From positions 24,356 to 88,355 of the forward strand of contig JAHBSO010000011.1 of NCBI GenBank assembly GCA_019639075.1: a stretch of 64,000 nt of DNA. The letters run 5' to 3'. The translations under genes were made by a program, and so were the position numbers. Every line of letters begins with the position of its first letter. The first letter of the stretch is position 1. Below are positions 33,930-42,718 of the stretch, piece by piece. Under the pieces are notes generated by a model. The model ran no database searches and had not been told where the DNA came from. It saw only the letters and a program-made list of their open reading frames with translations. The DNA is from Actinomycetota bacterium. GTDB lineage: Bacteria > Actinomycetota > Acidimicrobiia > Acidimicrobiales > Iamiaceae.

Positions 33930-34629
33930 TCCGGAACTCCAGACTGCCCTCGTCCTCGACGGTGACGAAGCCGCCGACGCTCGGGGCATCGATGTCGAAG
34001 TCGCCGAAGGCCACCGGCACCGACGCGTCGATGGTGAACGTGTCGCCGGAGGGGCGGACCGACAGGGCCACGGTGACCTGCTGGGTGACGCCGTGGAGCG
34101 TGAGGTCGCCGACGGCGTCGACCTCGGCGACGATGCCGTCCTTCAGGCCCGGCAGCGTCACGGGTTCGGAGAGGGCGAACGTCGCCTCGGGGAACTCGTC
34201 GGTCTGGATGCCTCGGCTGCGGATCGCGTCGTCCCGGCGGTCCTTGTCGCTCTCGAGCGTCGTCATGTCGACGGTGATCGACGCGTCGGTCACCTCGCCG
34301 CCCGCGACGGTGAGGGTGCCGGTGACGTCGTTGGTCTGCCCGATGGCGGTCACCTGTTGGGCACCGGCGGCGAACACCTCCTCGACCCGGTAGCCGGCAT
34401 AGGTCTCGGTGTCGCCGTCGCCGGCGACGACGTTCCAGGTGCCGTCGAGCGAGTCGGCGTCCACGACCTCCCCGGTCGCGTCGGCGGCATCGGGGAGCTC
34501 CTCCTTGGGGGGAGCGTCGTCGGGGAGGACGAAGACCACGACGACGATGGCGGCGACGACGACGAGGGCCACCAGCCCGCCGATGATCACGAAGAGGTGG
34601 TTCCTGCTGGTGTTGTTCGAGCGACTCAT
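33910..34629 (-). CDS. Membrane-anchored YceI-family protein
   Basis: This 239-residue protein has an N-terminal membrane anchor (VIIGGLVALVVVAAIVVVVFVL) and a YceI lipocalin-like barrel at about 60-239. Signatures include DGTWNV, ASITVDMTTLESDKDRRDDAI and GDLTLHGVTQQVTVAL. YceI proteins bind isoprenoid lipids such as polyprenyl chains. Its 3' end overlaps the UbiB-like gene, which is also linked to isoprenoid quinones, a suggestive but unproven connection. Confidence 0.9.
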   Translation of the reverse strand: MSRSNNTSRNHLFVIIGGLVALVVVAAIVVVVFVLPDDAPPKEELPDAADATGEVVDADSLDGTWNVVAGDGDTETYAGYRVEEVFAAGAQQVTAIGQTNDVTGTLTVAGGEVTDASITVDMTTLESDKDRRDDAIRSRGIQTDEFPEATFALSEPVTLPGLKDGIVAEVDAVGDLTLHGVTQQVTVALSVRPSGDTFTIDASVPVAFGDFDIDAPSVGGFVTVEDEGSLEFRISFQQR

Positions 34630-34663
34630 CCCCCGATGGTGCCTCGTCGACCGACCTCGTCGC

Positions 34664-35170
34664 TCAGACCGTCTCCGCGGGCGGGGGGTTCGGGATCCGT
34701 GTCCGGGCCCGATGGCGCAGGGACCAGCGGCCCAGGACCTCGACGGTCGCCGCGACGAGCCCGATCAGGGTGCCGGCCACGATCATCACCGCACCGGGCG
34801 CCGCCTGGTTCGCCGCCCGCTCCTGACAGGGTCGATCGTTGTTGTCGACCACCTGGGCCCTCGTGAGGCCGACCGGCGGATCCTCGGGGTCGGCGAACAC
34901 GTTCACCCGGCCGTCGAGGAGGAAGGCCGCGGCGGCCCCGCAGTCCTGGACCGGCGTCGACACCGGGCGGGTGGCCACCCAGATCCCGGCCAGCGCGACG
35001 ATCACGCCGAGCACGGCCGCGATCGCGGTGACCTGCACGAAGCGGGAACCGCGGGCCCGCGCCGGCACCGGCTCCGCGTCCGGCTCGACGTCGGCCGGAG
35101 GGGCTGGAGCGGCCGGAGCGGCCGGCGGGTCGATTTCGGTGGGTTCGGCGTCGGGGTCGATGGAGGTCAC
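34664..35170 (-). CDS. Two-helix membrane protein with an extracellular Cys pair
   Basis: This 168-residue protein has a Pro/Ala-rich acidic N-terminus and a membrane helix at about 46-67. A loop of about 60 residues with two cysteines (QDCGAAAAFL, RPCQERA) and a second helix near the C-terminus follow. It ends in a basic tail. The start is taken as GTG at 35170, in line with the acidic N-terminus. The family is not recognised. Confidence 0.65.
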   Translation of the reverse strand: MTSIDPDAEPTEIDPPAAPAAPAPPADVEPDAEPVPARARGSRFVQVTAIAAVLGVIVALAGIWVATRPVSTPVQDCGAAAAFLLDGRVNVFADPEDPPVGLTRAQVVDNNDRPCQERAANQAAPGAVMIVAGTLIGLVAATVEVLGRWSLRHRARTRIPNPPPAETV

Positions 35171-35361
35171 GGGTCCGATCCGGGATGGCGACCGTCGAAG
35201 CGTAGGGGTTCGGCGCCGCGGAGCTACGGCGTCGGTCGGGTGACCGGGCACAATGGATCGGCCGCTGATCCGGTGGCCCGGTCGGAGCCCCGTGGCGCCG
35301 ACTCCCCCCTGCCCTGGACGAGATCCGTGCTCGACGCGAACCGAGAACCGAGACGCCCCCG

Positions 35362-37308
35362 GTGAGCGGGTCACCGTCGGTCCGGGCCGGGGGCTCGCAC
35401 CGCCTGCCCGGTCTGGACGGGCTCCGCGCGCTCGCGGTGGTCGCGGTGCTGCTGTACCACGCCGACTACTCGTGGATGTCGGGCGGGTTCCTGGGCGTGG
35501 ACCTGTTCTTCGTCCTGAGCGGCTTCCTGGTGACCGGCCTGTGCCTCGGCGAGCGTCGGCGCACCGGTGGCATCGGCCTCCGGCGGTTCTGGGGTCGCCG
35601 GATCCGCCGGTTGGTGCCCGCGCAGCTGGCACTCCTGTCGGTGGTCGTGATCTTCACGTTCCTGTTCCACCGTCCCGAGCTCTACGAGCTCCGGGGCCAG
35701 GTGATCGCCGCGTTGACCGCCACCACCAACTGGTTCCTGATCGCGACCAGCACCCCGTACTTCGACGCCATCGGGCGGCCGCCGGTGCTGCGCCACCTGT
35801 GGTCGCTGGCGATCGAGATGCAGTTCTACCTGTTCTGGCCGCCGGTGCTCCTGGTGCTGCTGCGCCGGGGACGGGGTCGCTCCCTCCGGTTCCTCGTCGG
35901 GTTCATGGTCGCCGGCGCGCTGGTGTCGTCGCTCCTCCTGTGGCGCTGGGGTGCGGGGGTCCCGGATCCGTCCGACGCCTACTACTCGACGTTCAGCCGG
36001 CTCACCGGGCTGCTGCTCGGCGGCGCGCTGGCGGTGGTCTGGCGGCCACGGCAGTTGGGCGGGGCGCCGATCGCCGAGCGGGGCCGTGAGGTCGACCGGG
36101 CGGCGCTGTCGGCGCTGGTCGTGGTCGTGGCCTTCTTCGTGTTCGCCACCGACACCGGCGCGTGGATGTACCGGCTCGGGTTCCTCGTGTTCGCGGTGGC
36201 GTCGGTCGTCCTCGTGGCCGCCACCAGCCACCCGACCGCGAAGATCGCCGGACCCCGCGCCTTCGGGCACCCCGTCCTGGCCGCGATCGGGGAGCGGTCC
36301 TACGGCATCTACCTGTGGCACTGGCCGATCTACGCGTACACCCGGCCGGGCGTCGACGTGTCGTGGGGCCAGACGACGACCTTCGTCGTGCGGATCGTGC
36401 TCACCGCGGTCGTGAGCGAGCTCTGCTACCGGTTCGTCGAGCTGCCGTGGCACCGGGGCGAACGGTCGCTGGCCGACGTCCGCCGCTGGTTCGCCCGGCC
36501 GACCGACGGCCGCATGGCCCGGCCGTTGGCGGTGGGTGGGGTCACGCTCCTCCTGGCGGTCGGTCTGGTGGCGATGCTGCTGGCCCCGGTCCACCAGGAC
36601 GCCGCGGTCGCGTCGATCCAGGCCGGCGAGGACCTCATCGAGGCCCGCAAGGACGTCCCGACGCCGACCCGGTCGTCGTCGGCCACCACCGCGCCGGAGA
36701 CGGTTCCGGTGACCGCGCCGGGCGAGACCACCTCGATCCCGGCGTTCGCCCCGGCCGGTGAGACCCCGGTGGTCACCGCTGTGGGCGACTCGGTCATGGT
36801 CGGCGCGGCCCCCGGGCTCTACGAGCAGTTCGGCGACCACATCTTCATCGACGCCAAGGTGGCCCGGCAGGCCGACGTGGTGGCCTCCGTCGTGGGCTCG
36901 CTGCGCGAGATCCGTGGGCTGGGCGACGTCGTGGTGGTCCACATCGGGACCAACGGCACCTTCACCGAGGACCAGATCCGGGCCGTGCACGACGCCGCCG
37001 GCGGGACGCCGGTGGTGTTCCTCACGGCGCACGCCGATCGGAGCTGGGTGCCGGAGGTGAACCGGACGCTGAAGGAGGTGGTGCCGACGCTCGGTGGCGC
37101 CTACCTGGCCGACTGGAACCGCTTCTCCGCCGGTCACGAGGACTGGTTCGTGCACGACGGGGTCCACCTCACCAAGGAGGGCATCCGGGAGTACGCGACC
37201 TTCGTGCACTCCACGGTCCTCGGCGACGAGCCGGAGCCGGAGCCGCCCGCGACGACCACCACGTCACCGACCACCGCGCCGCCCGCGACGTCCACGACCG
37301 GGGGCTGA
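35362..37308 (+). CDS. OatA-like O-acyltransferase fused to an SGNH domain
   Basis: This 648-residue protein begins with an acyltransferase-3 membrane domain of about ten helices (GLDGLRALAVVAVLLYH, FLGVDLFFVLSGFLVTG, HLWSLAIEMQFYLFWP, SYGIYLWHWPIY). A last helix near residue 395, a Thr/Pro-rich linker and an extracellular SGNH esterase-like domain follow (VGDSVMVGAAP at about 475 and HDGVHLTKEG near 600). This is the layout of OatA-type peptidoglycan or glycan O-acetyltransferases. All the catalytic block residues are present. A GTG start is used. The substrate may be peptidoglycan or a surface glycan. Confidence 0.9.
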   Translation: MSGSPSVRAGGSHRLPGLDGLRALAVVAVLLYHADYSWMSGGFLGVDLFFVLSGFLVTGLCLGERRRTGGIGLRRFWGRRIRRLVPAQLALLSVVVIFTFLFHRPELYELRGQVIAALTATTNWFLIATSTPYFDAIGRPPVLRHLWSLAIEMQFYLFWPPVLLVLLRRGRGRSLRFLVGFMVAGALVSSLLLWRWGAGVPDPSDAYYSTFSRLTGLLLGGALAVVWRPRQLGGAPIAERGREVDRAALSALVVVVAFFVFATDTGAWMYRLGFLVFAVASVVLVAATSHPTAKIAGPRAFGHPVLAAIGERSYGIYLWHWPIYAYTRPGVDVSWGQTTTFVVRIVLTAVVSELCYRFVELPWHRGERSLADVRRWFARPTDGRMARPLAVGGVTLLLAVGLVAMLLAPVHQDAAVASIQAGEDLIEARKDVPTPTRSSSATTAPETVPVTAPGETTSIPAFAPAGETPVVTAVGDSVMVGAAPGLYEQFGDHIFIDAKVARQADVVASVVGSLREIRGLGDVVVVHIGTNGTFTEDQIRAVHDAAGGTPVVFLTAHADRSWVPEVNRTLKEVVPTLGGAYLADWNRFSAGHEDWFVHDGVHLTKEGIREYATFVHSTVLGDEPEPEPPATTTTSPTTAPPATSTTGG

Positions 37309-37358
37309 GGGCTCCCGGGGCGGGAGGGGTCGGAGTTGGCCGGGCGGAGGTCACCACA

Positions 37359-37484
37359 ATGCTGGGAACCCTGGACAAGCTCCGAGACAGTGTGTGGAGG
37401 GAGGGAGGTGTGACCCCCACCCGACCAGCCGGCGGGCGATGTCCGCCGGCATGGGTTGTATCGGCGCGGGGATGCCGATCCTGA
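37359..37484 (+). CDS. Candidate 41-residue small protein
   Basis: An ATG at 37359 has GGAGG 8 nt upstream and opens a 41-codon frame (MLGTLDKLRDSVWREGG... to ...SARGCRS). The frame lies in an otherwise gene-free 269-nt gap. The N-terminal half is a charged, helix-prone stretch and the C-terminal half is Pro/Gly/Arg-rich, with an RNA hairpin (37428-37450, 8-bp GCCGGCGG stem) inside the coding part. No family is recognised. The good ribosome site supports it; the short length and GC-rich hairpin argue for caution. Confidence 0.3.
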   Translation: MLGTLDKLRDSVWREGGVTPTRPAGGRCPPAWVVSARGCRS

Positions 37485-37577
37485 AGTCCGATTCCGGGAA
37501 CGGGGCGGGGGATCGGGGTCGCTGGTCGCGGACCCGTCGGCTGGGGTGCCGGCCGGCTCCGTCGGTAGCCTTCGGAG

Positions 37578-37823
37578 GTGCTGCGAGTGCTGGCCGAGGA
37601 GTCGTTCTCCCCCTTCCTGGGCGACGATCTGATCGTCTACCTGGTGCTGGCCATGGGCGGTGCGCTGTTCGCCGGGAACCTGGCGGCGCTCGTGCGTCCG
37701 CCCGCGGGCGACGACCGGGCCGAGGGTTCGTTGGAGCGGGCGCCGGTGACCCGTTCGGTCGTCATGGCCGTGGTCGGGTTGGTCGCCGCGCTGTGGGCGA
37801 TCGCGTCGCTCGTCAGCGGCTGA
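37578..37823 (+). CDS. Small two-helix membrane protein
   Basis: This 81-residue protein has two hydrophobic helices (about 18-39 and 60-80) joined by a charged loop (RPPAGDDRAEGSLERAP). A TAGCCT hexamer 6 nt before the GTG start supports leaderless expression and so the gene itself. The function is unknown. Confidence 0.65.
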   Translation: MLRVLAEESFSPFLGDDLIVYLVLAMGGALFAGNLAALVRPPAGDDRAEGSLERAPVTRSVVMAVVGLVAALWAIASLVSG

Positions 37824-37829
37824 GCGTCC

Positions 37830-38270
37830 TCACCAACCCGGGACCGTCCACCCCTCGGGCACCCAGCCGGGCGTCGCGAGCTCGAAGCCGGCGAAGTCGA
37901 ACGCCGGCGCCACCGTGCAGCCGACGAGGGTCCACGCGCCCAGCGGCCGGGCGGCCTGCCAGGCGCCGGCCGGGACGACGACCTGGGGGAGGGAGCCGTC
38001 GGTGAGCGCATCGCCGAGCCGGTGGACCATCGGCCCGGGGTCCGCGCCGGCCACCGCCAGCTCGAGCCCGTCGCCCGCGTAGTGGTGCCAGACCTCGTCG
38101 GCGTCCACCCGGTGCCAGTGGGACCGGTCGCCCTCGGCGAGGAGGTAGTAGATCGCGGTGCTCGTTCCCCGGCGGCCGTCGGCGGGCGCGTCGCGCCAGG
38201 TCTCACGGAACCACCCGCCCTCGGGGTGCGGGGACAGTTCCAGGCGGTCGATGACCTCGCTCGCGTCCAT
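37830..38270 (-). CDS. Cupin DUF985 protein
   Basis: This 146-residue single-domain cupin has the family pattern LELSPHPEGGWFRETWRD, TAIYYLLAEGDRSHWHRVDADEVWHHYAG and VPAGAWQAARPLGAWTLVGCTVAPAFDF. Conserved His residues (SHWHR) suggest a metal site. The family is sugar-epimerase-like in fold but its reaction is unknown. The ATG has CAGACT 6 nt upstream on the minus strand, again the leaderless pattern. Confidence 0.9.
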   Translation of the reverse strand: MDASEVIDRLELSPHPEGGWFRETWRDAPADGRRGTSTAIYYLLAEGDRSHWHRVDADEVWHHYAGDGLELAVAGADPGPMVHRLGDALTDGSLPQVVVPAGAWQAARPLGAWTLVGCTVAPAFDFAGFELATPGWVPEGWTVPGW

Positions 38271-38311
38271 CCGGGCAGTCTGGCGTGTCGGTCGCCCGCC
38301 CGGGGGAGCCG

Positions 38312-38767
38312 TCAGGCGGAGGACCCCTGGCGTCGTCGCTCCTCCTCGCCCGGCGCCGCGGCGGCGAGCCACTCGGCCCGTCGGGCGCGTGTCCTGCGAC
38401 CGCCGCGGAACACGACGGCGCCGATGGTGAGCATCCCGCCGGCCATGAGGACGAACACGAGGGTCTGCTCCCACCCGCCGGGATCCCCGGGGTCCTCCGG
38501 TGCCCGTCCGCTGTTGGCGGCGGGCAGGCTCGACGGCCGCTCGAACACCGGCACGGTCGAGCCGTCGGGCCCGACCTCGACGGCCGTGGTGGTGGTCGAG
38601 CTGGTGCCGTCGTCGCCGCCGGCGAGGAAGGCGATGGCGATCGCGCCGAGGAGCACGGCGACGAACAGCGCCCCCGCGGCCACGAACATGCGCCGGTCCG
38701 ACGCGGGACCGGACCGGGGACCGGTGGCGGCGTCGGACGGTTCGGGGGAGGTGCGTGGGTCGGCCAC
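38312..38767 (-). CDS. Two-helix membrane protein of unknown function
   Basis: This 151-residue protein has a short Pro/Ser N-terminus, a membrane helix at about 27-49, an extracellular Thr/Ser-rich loop and a second helix near residue 105-123. A strongly basic cytoplasmic tail (RGGRRTRARRAEWL) follows. The start is a GTG. The family is not recognised. It lies 77 nt downstream of the aldehyde dehydrogenase gene and could be cotranscribed with it. Confidence 0.6.
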   Translation of the reverse strand: MADPRTSPEPSDAATGPRSGPASDRRMFVAAGALFVAVLLGAIAIAFLAGGDDGTSSTTTTAVEVGPDGSTVPVFERPSSLPAANSGRAPEDPGDPGGWEQTLVFVLMAGGMLTIGAVVFRGGRRTRARRAEWLAAAAPGEEERRRQGSSA

Positions 38768-38844
38768 GGCTCCATGGTCCCGCCGCGGGACCCCCGGTGC
38801 CAAGCCGGGGCGGCGGTCCCGGCCCGTTCGGACCCGGCGTCGGG

Positions 38845-40425
38845 TCAGCGGGGAAGGTGCTTGGCCGCCTTCAGGAGCTTGGTGAAACGGGCCGCGAACC
38901 CCTCGGGGTCGGCGGTCGCGTCCTGCAACTTCTGGGCGGCGGCCGACCGGACGGCGATGGTCTGCGACTCGGTGTACTTGAGCAGCCCGTCGCGCCCGTG
39001 GCGCCGGCCCATGCCCGACGCCTTCATGCCGCCCATCGGCGCGTCGAGGGTGCCCCAGCCCGACGCGTAGCCGTCGTTGACGTTGACCGTGCCCGACATG
39101 AGCTGCTCGGCGATGCGGGCGCCCGCCTTGACGTCGCCGCAGAGGACGCTCGAGTTGAGGCCGTACTCGGTGTCGTTGGCTTCGCGGACGGCCTCGTCGA
39201 CCGACGCGTACGGGTAGATGGCGACCAGGGGCCCGAAGGTCTCCTCCCGGTACAGCGCCATGTCCGGGGTGACCTCGGTGACGACGGTCGGCTCGTGGAA
39301 GAACGGGCCGAGGTCGGGCCGGGCCTTGCCACCGGTGACGAGGCGGGCGCCCTTGTCGACGGCGTCGGCGACGTGGGCCGTGATCTTGTCGAGCTGGGCC
39401 TTCGACGCCATCGGGCCGACGTCGGCCGTGTACGCCTGCTCGTTGCCGAGGCGCAGCGCCTCGGTGGCCTCGGCGAACCGCTTCGTGAACGTGGGCTCGA
39501 TCGCCGCGTCGACGTAGATCCGCTCGATGGAGATGCAGAGCTGGCCGGTGTTGGCGAAGCAGCCGCTGACCGCGCTGGGGACGGCCCGGTCGAGGTCGGC
39601 GTCCGCGGTGACGATCATGGCGTTCTTGCCGCCGAGCTCGGCGGAGTACCCGACGAGGCGACCACCGATCTGGCTGCCGATCGAACGGCCGGTCTCGGTG
39701 GAGCCGGTGAACATGAGGTAGTCGGCGGCGTCGATGATCGCCGAGCCGACCTGGGTGCCGGGGCCGGTCACGATCTGGACCAGGCCCTTCGGCAGCCCGG
39801 CCTGCTCGAGCAGCTCGAAGGCCCGGATGGCGGTGAAGGGCGTCTGGCTGTCGGGTTTGATGACGACGGCGTTGCCGGCCACGAGCGCGGCGAGCGCGTC
39901 GGACACCGCGAGCACCAGCGGGTAGTTCCACGGCGAGATGATCCCGACCACGCCCTTCGGGACGTGGTGCTCGGTGGCCGACACGAGGCCGGGGAGGGCG
40001 GTCAGGCGGCGGTGGGGCTTGAGCGCCCGGGGCGCGAGGCGGGCGTAGTACCGGGCGGTGACCGCCTGGTCCATGATCTCCTCGAACGCCCACACCCGGG
40101 CCTTGCCGTTCTCGAGCTGGATCAGGTCGAGGAGGTCGTCCTGGTGCTCCAGGACGAGGTCGTGGTACCGCAGCAGCACCTTGGCCCGGTCCTTCACCGA
40201 CGTCGCGGCCCAGCGGGCCTGCACCCGACGGGCCTCGGCCATCGCGGCGGCGACGTCCTCCGCGGTGCCGATCGGGACCTCGCCGATCTCCTCGCCGGTG
40301 AGGGGCGAGGTGACCGTCTTCAGCTCCCGGCCGTCGGCGACGTGGATGCGCGCCGCGAGGCGGGCGGTCTCGACCGGACCCGGTCGCCAGGTCGTGGTCG
40401 TCGGGCGGTGGTCGGTGACGGTCAT
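38845..40425 (-). CDS. NAD(P)-dependent aldehyde dehydrogenase (succinate-semialdehyde type)
   Basis: This 526-residue enzyme oxidises an aldehyde to a carboxylate. It has the cofactor loop ISPWNYPLVL and PDSQTPFTAI, GSTETGRSIGSQ, the general base Glu in YSAELGGKNA and the nucleophile Cys in NTGQLCISIERIYV. The closest known relatives appear to be succinate-semialdehyde dehydrogenases of the GabD2 type, but the substrate loop cannot be judged by eye. A TAACCT hexamer about 55 nt upstream and a GGAGAC ribosome site mark a leadered transcript. Confidence 0.9.
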   Translation of the reverse strand: MTVTDHRPTTTTWRPGPVETARLAARIHVADGRELKTVTSPLTGEEIGEVPIGTAEDVAAAMAEARRVQARWAATSVKDRAKVLLRYHDLVLEHQDDLLDLIQLENGKARVWAFEEIMDQAVTARYYARLAPRALKPHRRLTALPGLVSATEHHVPKGVVGIISPWNYPLVLAVSDALAALVAGNAVVIKPDSQTPFTAIRAFELLEQAGLPKGLVQIVTGPGTQVGSAIIDAADYLMFTGSTETGRSIGSQIGGRLVGYSAELGGKNAMIVTADADLDRAVPSAVSGCFANTGQLCISIERIYVDAAIEPTFTKRFAEATEALRLGNEQAYTADVGPMASKAQLDKITAHVADAVDKGARLVTGGKARPDLGPFFHEPTVVTEVTPDMALYREETFGPLVAIYPYASVDEAVREANDTEYGLNSSVLCGDVKAGARIAEQLMSGTVNVNDGYASGWGTLDAPMGGMKASGMGRRHGRDGLLKYTESQTIAVRSAAAQKLQDATADPEGFAARFTKLLKAAKHLPR

Positions 40426-40471
40426 CGCGGTCTCCTGGTGCGCGTCGTGCGCCTCGTGGGCGCCGGCCAGG

Positions 40472-41281
40472 TTACCGAGGGGTCGACGAGGGCGAGTCGG
40501 GTCGGGTGAGGAGCGACGTGCGGTCGGGGTACGGCAGGGTCGGGGTGAGACCCCGGTGGACCCGCTCGTCGAGGTCCGATCGGGCGACCGCCTGCCGGTA
40601 GCGGCGTCGGTAGGTGTTGTCGAAGACGATGAGCCCGTCGGCGGCCAGGCGACCGATCGCAGCGTCGAGACAGGCCTCGCGGGCCCGGCCGTCGATCACG
40701 ATCAGGTCGAAGTCGCCGGGGACGTCGTCGATGGCGTGGACGTAGTCCGTGAAGTCGAGGCCGCCGCTGCCCAGTTTGCGGGACCGGGTGCGGGGACGCG
40801 GCGAGGGCACCGCCGGCACCTGGAGGAGCGTGACCGTGTCGTGGGTGGCGAGCCGCGGCGCGATGGTGGCGATGGCGGCCGGGTGGTGCTCGACCGAGTG
40901 GACCTGGTCGGCCCGCGACGCCAGCCACACGGTGCTCGCGCCCGACCCCCACTCGAACACCCGGATCGGGCGGTCCCGGGCGTCGAGCCACGCCTCGATC
41001 TCGTCGATGGACGAGTACGTCCACCAGGGGACGTCGAGGTCGGCGATGGCGAGCGCGTCGTGGATGCGGGGGAGGCTGTACAGCCAGTGGCGGACGCGTT
41101 CGTCGCGGGGCGGTGGTCCGTCGGGCAGGACGTGGACCCGGACCAGCGCCCGGCCGACCGCTCGGGCCCCCCGGGCGTAGGCCGTCTTGACCCGCCACGA
41201 CCACGATCCCGCCGCGCTCGTGTGCGCGCCCGCACCGGCGTCGTCGCCGGGGCTCGGTGGATCGGTGGCTTGGTCGGGCAT
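40472..41281 (-). CDS. Class I SAM-dependent methyltransferase
   Basis: This 269-residue protein has a SAM-binding segment (IRVFEWGSGASTVWLASR) with the acidic partner EHHPAAI and a late motif FDLIVIDGRAREACLDAAI, a topology seen in O-methyltransferases such as those of macrocin type. The N-terminal 40 residues are Pro/Asp-rich and may be disordered. The start is an ATG at 41281; the frame is open upstream, but that would run into the divergent GNAT gene. The substrate is unknown. Confidence 0.8.
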   Translation of the reverse strand: MPDQATDPPSPGDDAGAGAHTSAAGSWSWRVKTAYARGARAVGRALVRVHVLPDGPPPRDERVRHWLYSLPRIHDALAIADLDVPWWTYSSIDEIEAWLDARDRPIRVFEWGSGASTVWLASRADQVHSVEHHPAAIATIAPRLATHDTVTLLQVPAVPSPRPRTRSRKLGSGGLDFTDYVHAIDDVPGDFDLIVIDGRAREACLDAAIGRLAADGLIVFDNTYRRRYRQAVARSDLDERVHRGLTPTLPYPDRTSLLTRPDSPSSTPR

Positions 41282-41408
41282 CGGGGGGTCGGTCGGCTCC
41301 GGGGCGATGGCGGGGATCGCACGATCATGGTCCACCCGGGTCGCCGGCGGCCCGACCCTCCGAAACACGACTCCCGACGCAGCGGGGCCCGGTGGCATCA
41401 TCGGCGGT

Positions 41409-41990
41409 GTGGAGCCGCTGCCGGAGCAGACCTCGATCGACGATCTCCTGATCCGTCGGTGGCGGGCCGAGGACGTGCCCGCGCTCCACGAGGCGATCAC
41501 CTCCAACATCGACCACCTCCGGCCGCGGATGCCGTGGATCGCCGATGAGCCGACGTCGATCGAGGACCGACGGCTCCTCGTCGACGGCTGGACCGCGGCC
41601 TGGCGCGACGGAGGCGACGTCGTGATGGGCATCTGGAGGGACGATCGGGTGGTCGGGGCGACCGGCCTGCACCACCGCGGGTGGCCCGACGGCCCCGAGA
41701 TCGGGTTCTGGGTCGACGGCGCCTGCCAGGGACAGGGGATCGCGAGCAGGAGCTCGAGGGCACTGGTCGACCTGGTCGCGAGCGACGGGCGCTACGACGC
41801 CGTGTACCTGGCCCACGACCGGACGAACCTGGCCAGCCGCCGGGTGCCGGAGAAGCTGGGGTTCGACCTGCTCCACGAGGTGCCCGTGACCGACCCGGAG
41901 AAGATCGCCCCGGCCGATGCCGGGTTCTCGGTCCGCTGGCGCATGGCGATCGACTGGTGGCGGGCGGGGGCGGGCGTCGGCCCGGGTTAG
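41409..41990 (+). CDS. RimJ/RimL-type GNAT acetyltransferase
   Basis: This 193-residue protein has the RimJ/RimL layout: LLIRRWRAEDVPALHEAI at the start, GWPDGPEIGFWVDGACQGQGIAS with the acetyl-CoA loop, and NLASRRVPEKLGFDLLHE near the end. The family acetylates protein N-termini or small amines, and the target is open. A GTG start is used. Its TAG stop overlaps the convergent nudix gene stop on the opposite strand (TTAG), a fully shared end. Confidence 0.85.
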   Translation: MEPLPEQTSIDDLLIRRWRAEDVPALHEAITSNIDHLRPRMPWIADEPTSIEDRRLLVDGWTAAWRDGGDVVMGIWRDDRVVGATGLHHRGWPDGPEIGFWVDGACQGQGIASRSSRALVDLVASDGRYDAVYLAHDRTNLASRRVPEKLGFDLLHEVPVTDPEKIAPADAGFSVRWRMAIDWWRAGAGVGPG

Positions 41991-42718
41991 CCCCTGGTCA
42001 GGTCGCGGCTCGGCTCCGGTCGGAGCATCGCCGGGTGGAGGTCGGTGGCCTCGCCGGGGTGGTACAGGCCGGCCGGCTTGCCCCGGCCGACCGACACGGT
42101 CTCGCCGGTGTCGACCACGAACCCGGGGGTCGACAGCACCTTGCGGCGGAAGTTCGGCGCGTCGAGGTCGACGCCCCACACCGCCTCGTAGACCGAGCGG
42201 AGGTCGCCCAGGGTGAAGGGCTCGGCCACGAACGACGTGGCGAGGGTCGTGTACTCGAGCTTGGCCCGGGCTCGCTCGACACCGTCGCGGACGATCGTCG
42301 GGTGGTCGAACGCCAGCACCGGCCCGTGGGTCGTGGGGGTGAGGACCTCGTCGACGGGCCACCACCGGGCGTGCGCAGCGTCGGAACCGGCCACCGGGTG
42401 GGGCAGGTCGGGCATGAGCGCGAGGTGGGCCACGGTCACCACCCGACCCCGGGGGTCGCGGTGCGGAGCCGCGTAGGTGCGGAGCTGCTCGAGGTGCACG
42501 GGCCCGGCGTCGACCCCGGTCTCCTCGGCCAGCTCGCGGCGAGCGGCGGCCTCCAGGTCCTCGTCCGCGGTGACGAACCCGCCGGGGAGCGCCCAGGTCC
42601 CGGCGAACGGCTCGATGCCGCGCTCGACCAGGAGGACGCACAGCCGGCCGTCGCGGATCGTGAGGAGGACGACGTCGACGGTCAGCGAGACCGCGCCGGC
42701 GTCGTCGGGGACGGTCAC
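41987..42718 (-). CDS. nrtR: NrtR-like nudix regulator of NAD metabolism
   Basis: This 243-residue protein has a nudix fold with an intact nudix box (GFVTADEDLEAAARRELAEETGV, in parts) at about 47-70. Its C-terminal winged helix follows (TLGDLRSVYEAVWGVDLDAPNFRRKVLSTPGFV), the layout of the NrtR regulators. NrtR binds ADP-ribose and represses NAD genes. It is coupled to pncA by a GTGA overlap and lies at the end of pncB-pncA, which supports that role. An active hydrolase is also possible since the box is complete. The candidate operator is at 44734-44778. Confidence 0.8.
   Translation of the reverse strand: MTVPDDAGAVSLTVDVVLLTIRDGRLCVLLVERGIEPFAGTWALPGGFVTADEDLEAAARRELAEETGVDAGPVHLEQLRTYAAPHRDPRGRVVTVAHLALMPDLPHPVAGSDAAHARWWPVDEVLTPTTHGPVLAFDHPTIVRDGVERARAKLEYTTLATSFVAEPFTLGDLRSVYEAVWGVDLDAPNFRRKVLSTPGFVVDTGETVSVGRGKPAGLYHPGEATDLHPAMLRPEPSRDLTRG

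Noticed and set aside
37309..37577. A riboswitch (c-di-AMP or glycine type) in the gap after the OatA-like gene
   Set aside because: Only short local hairpins are present; no conserved core of a known class could be recognised.
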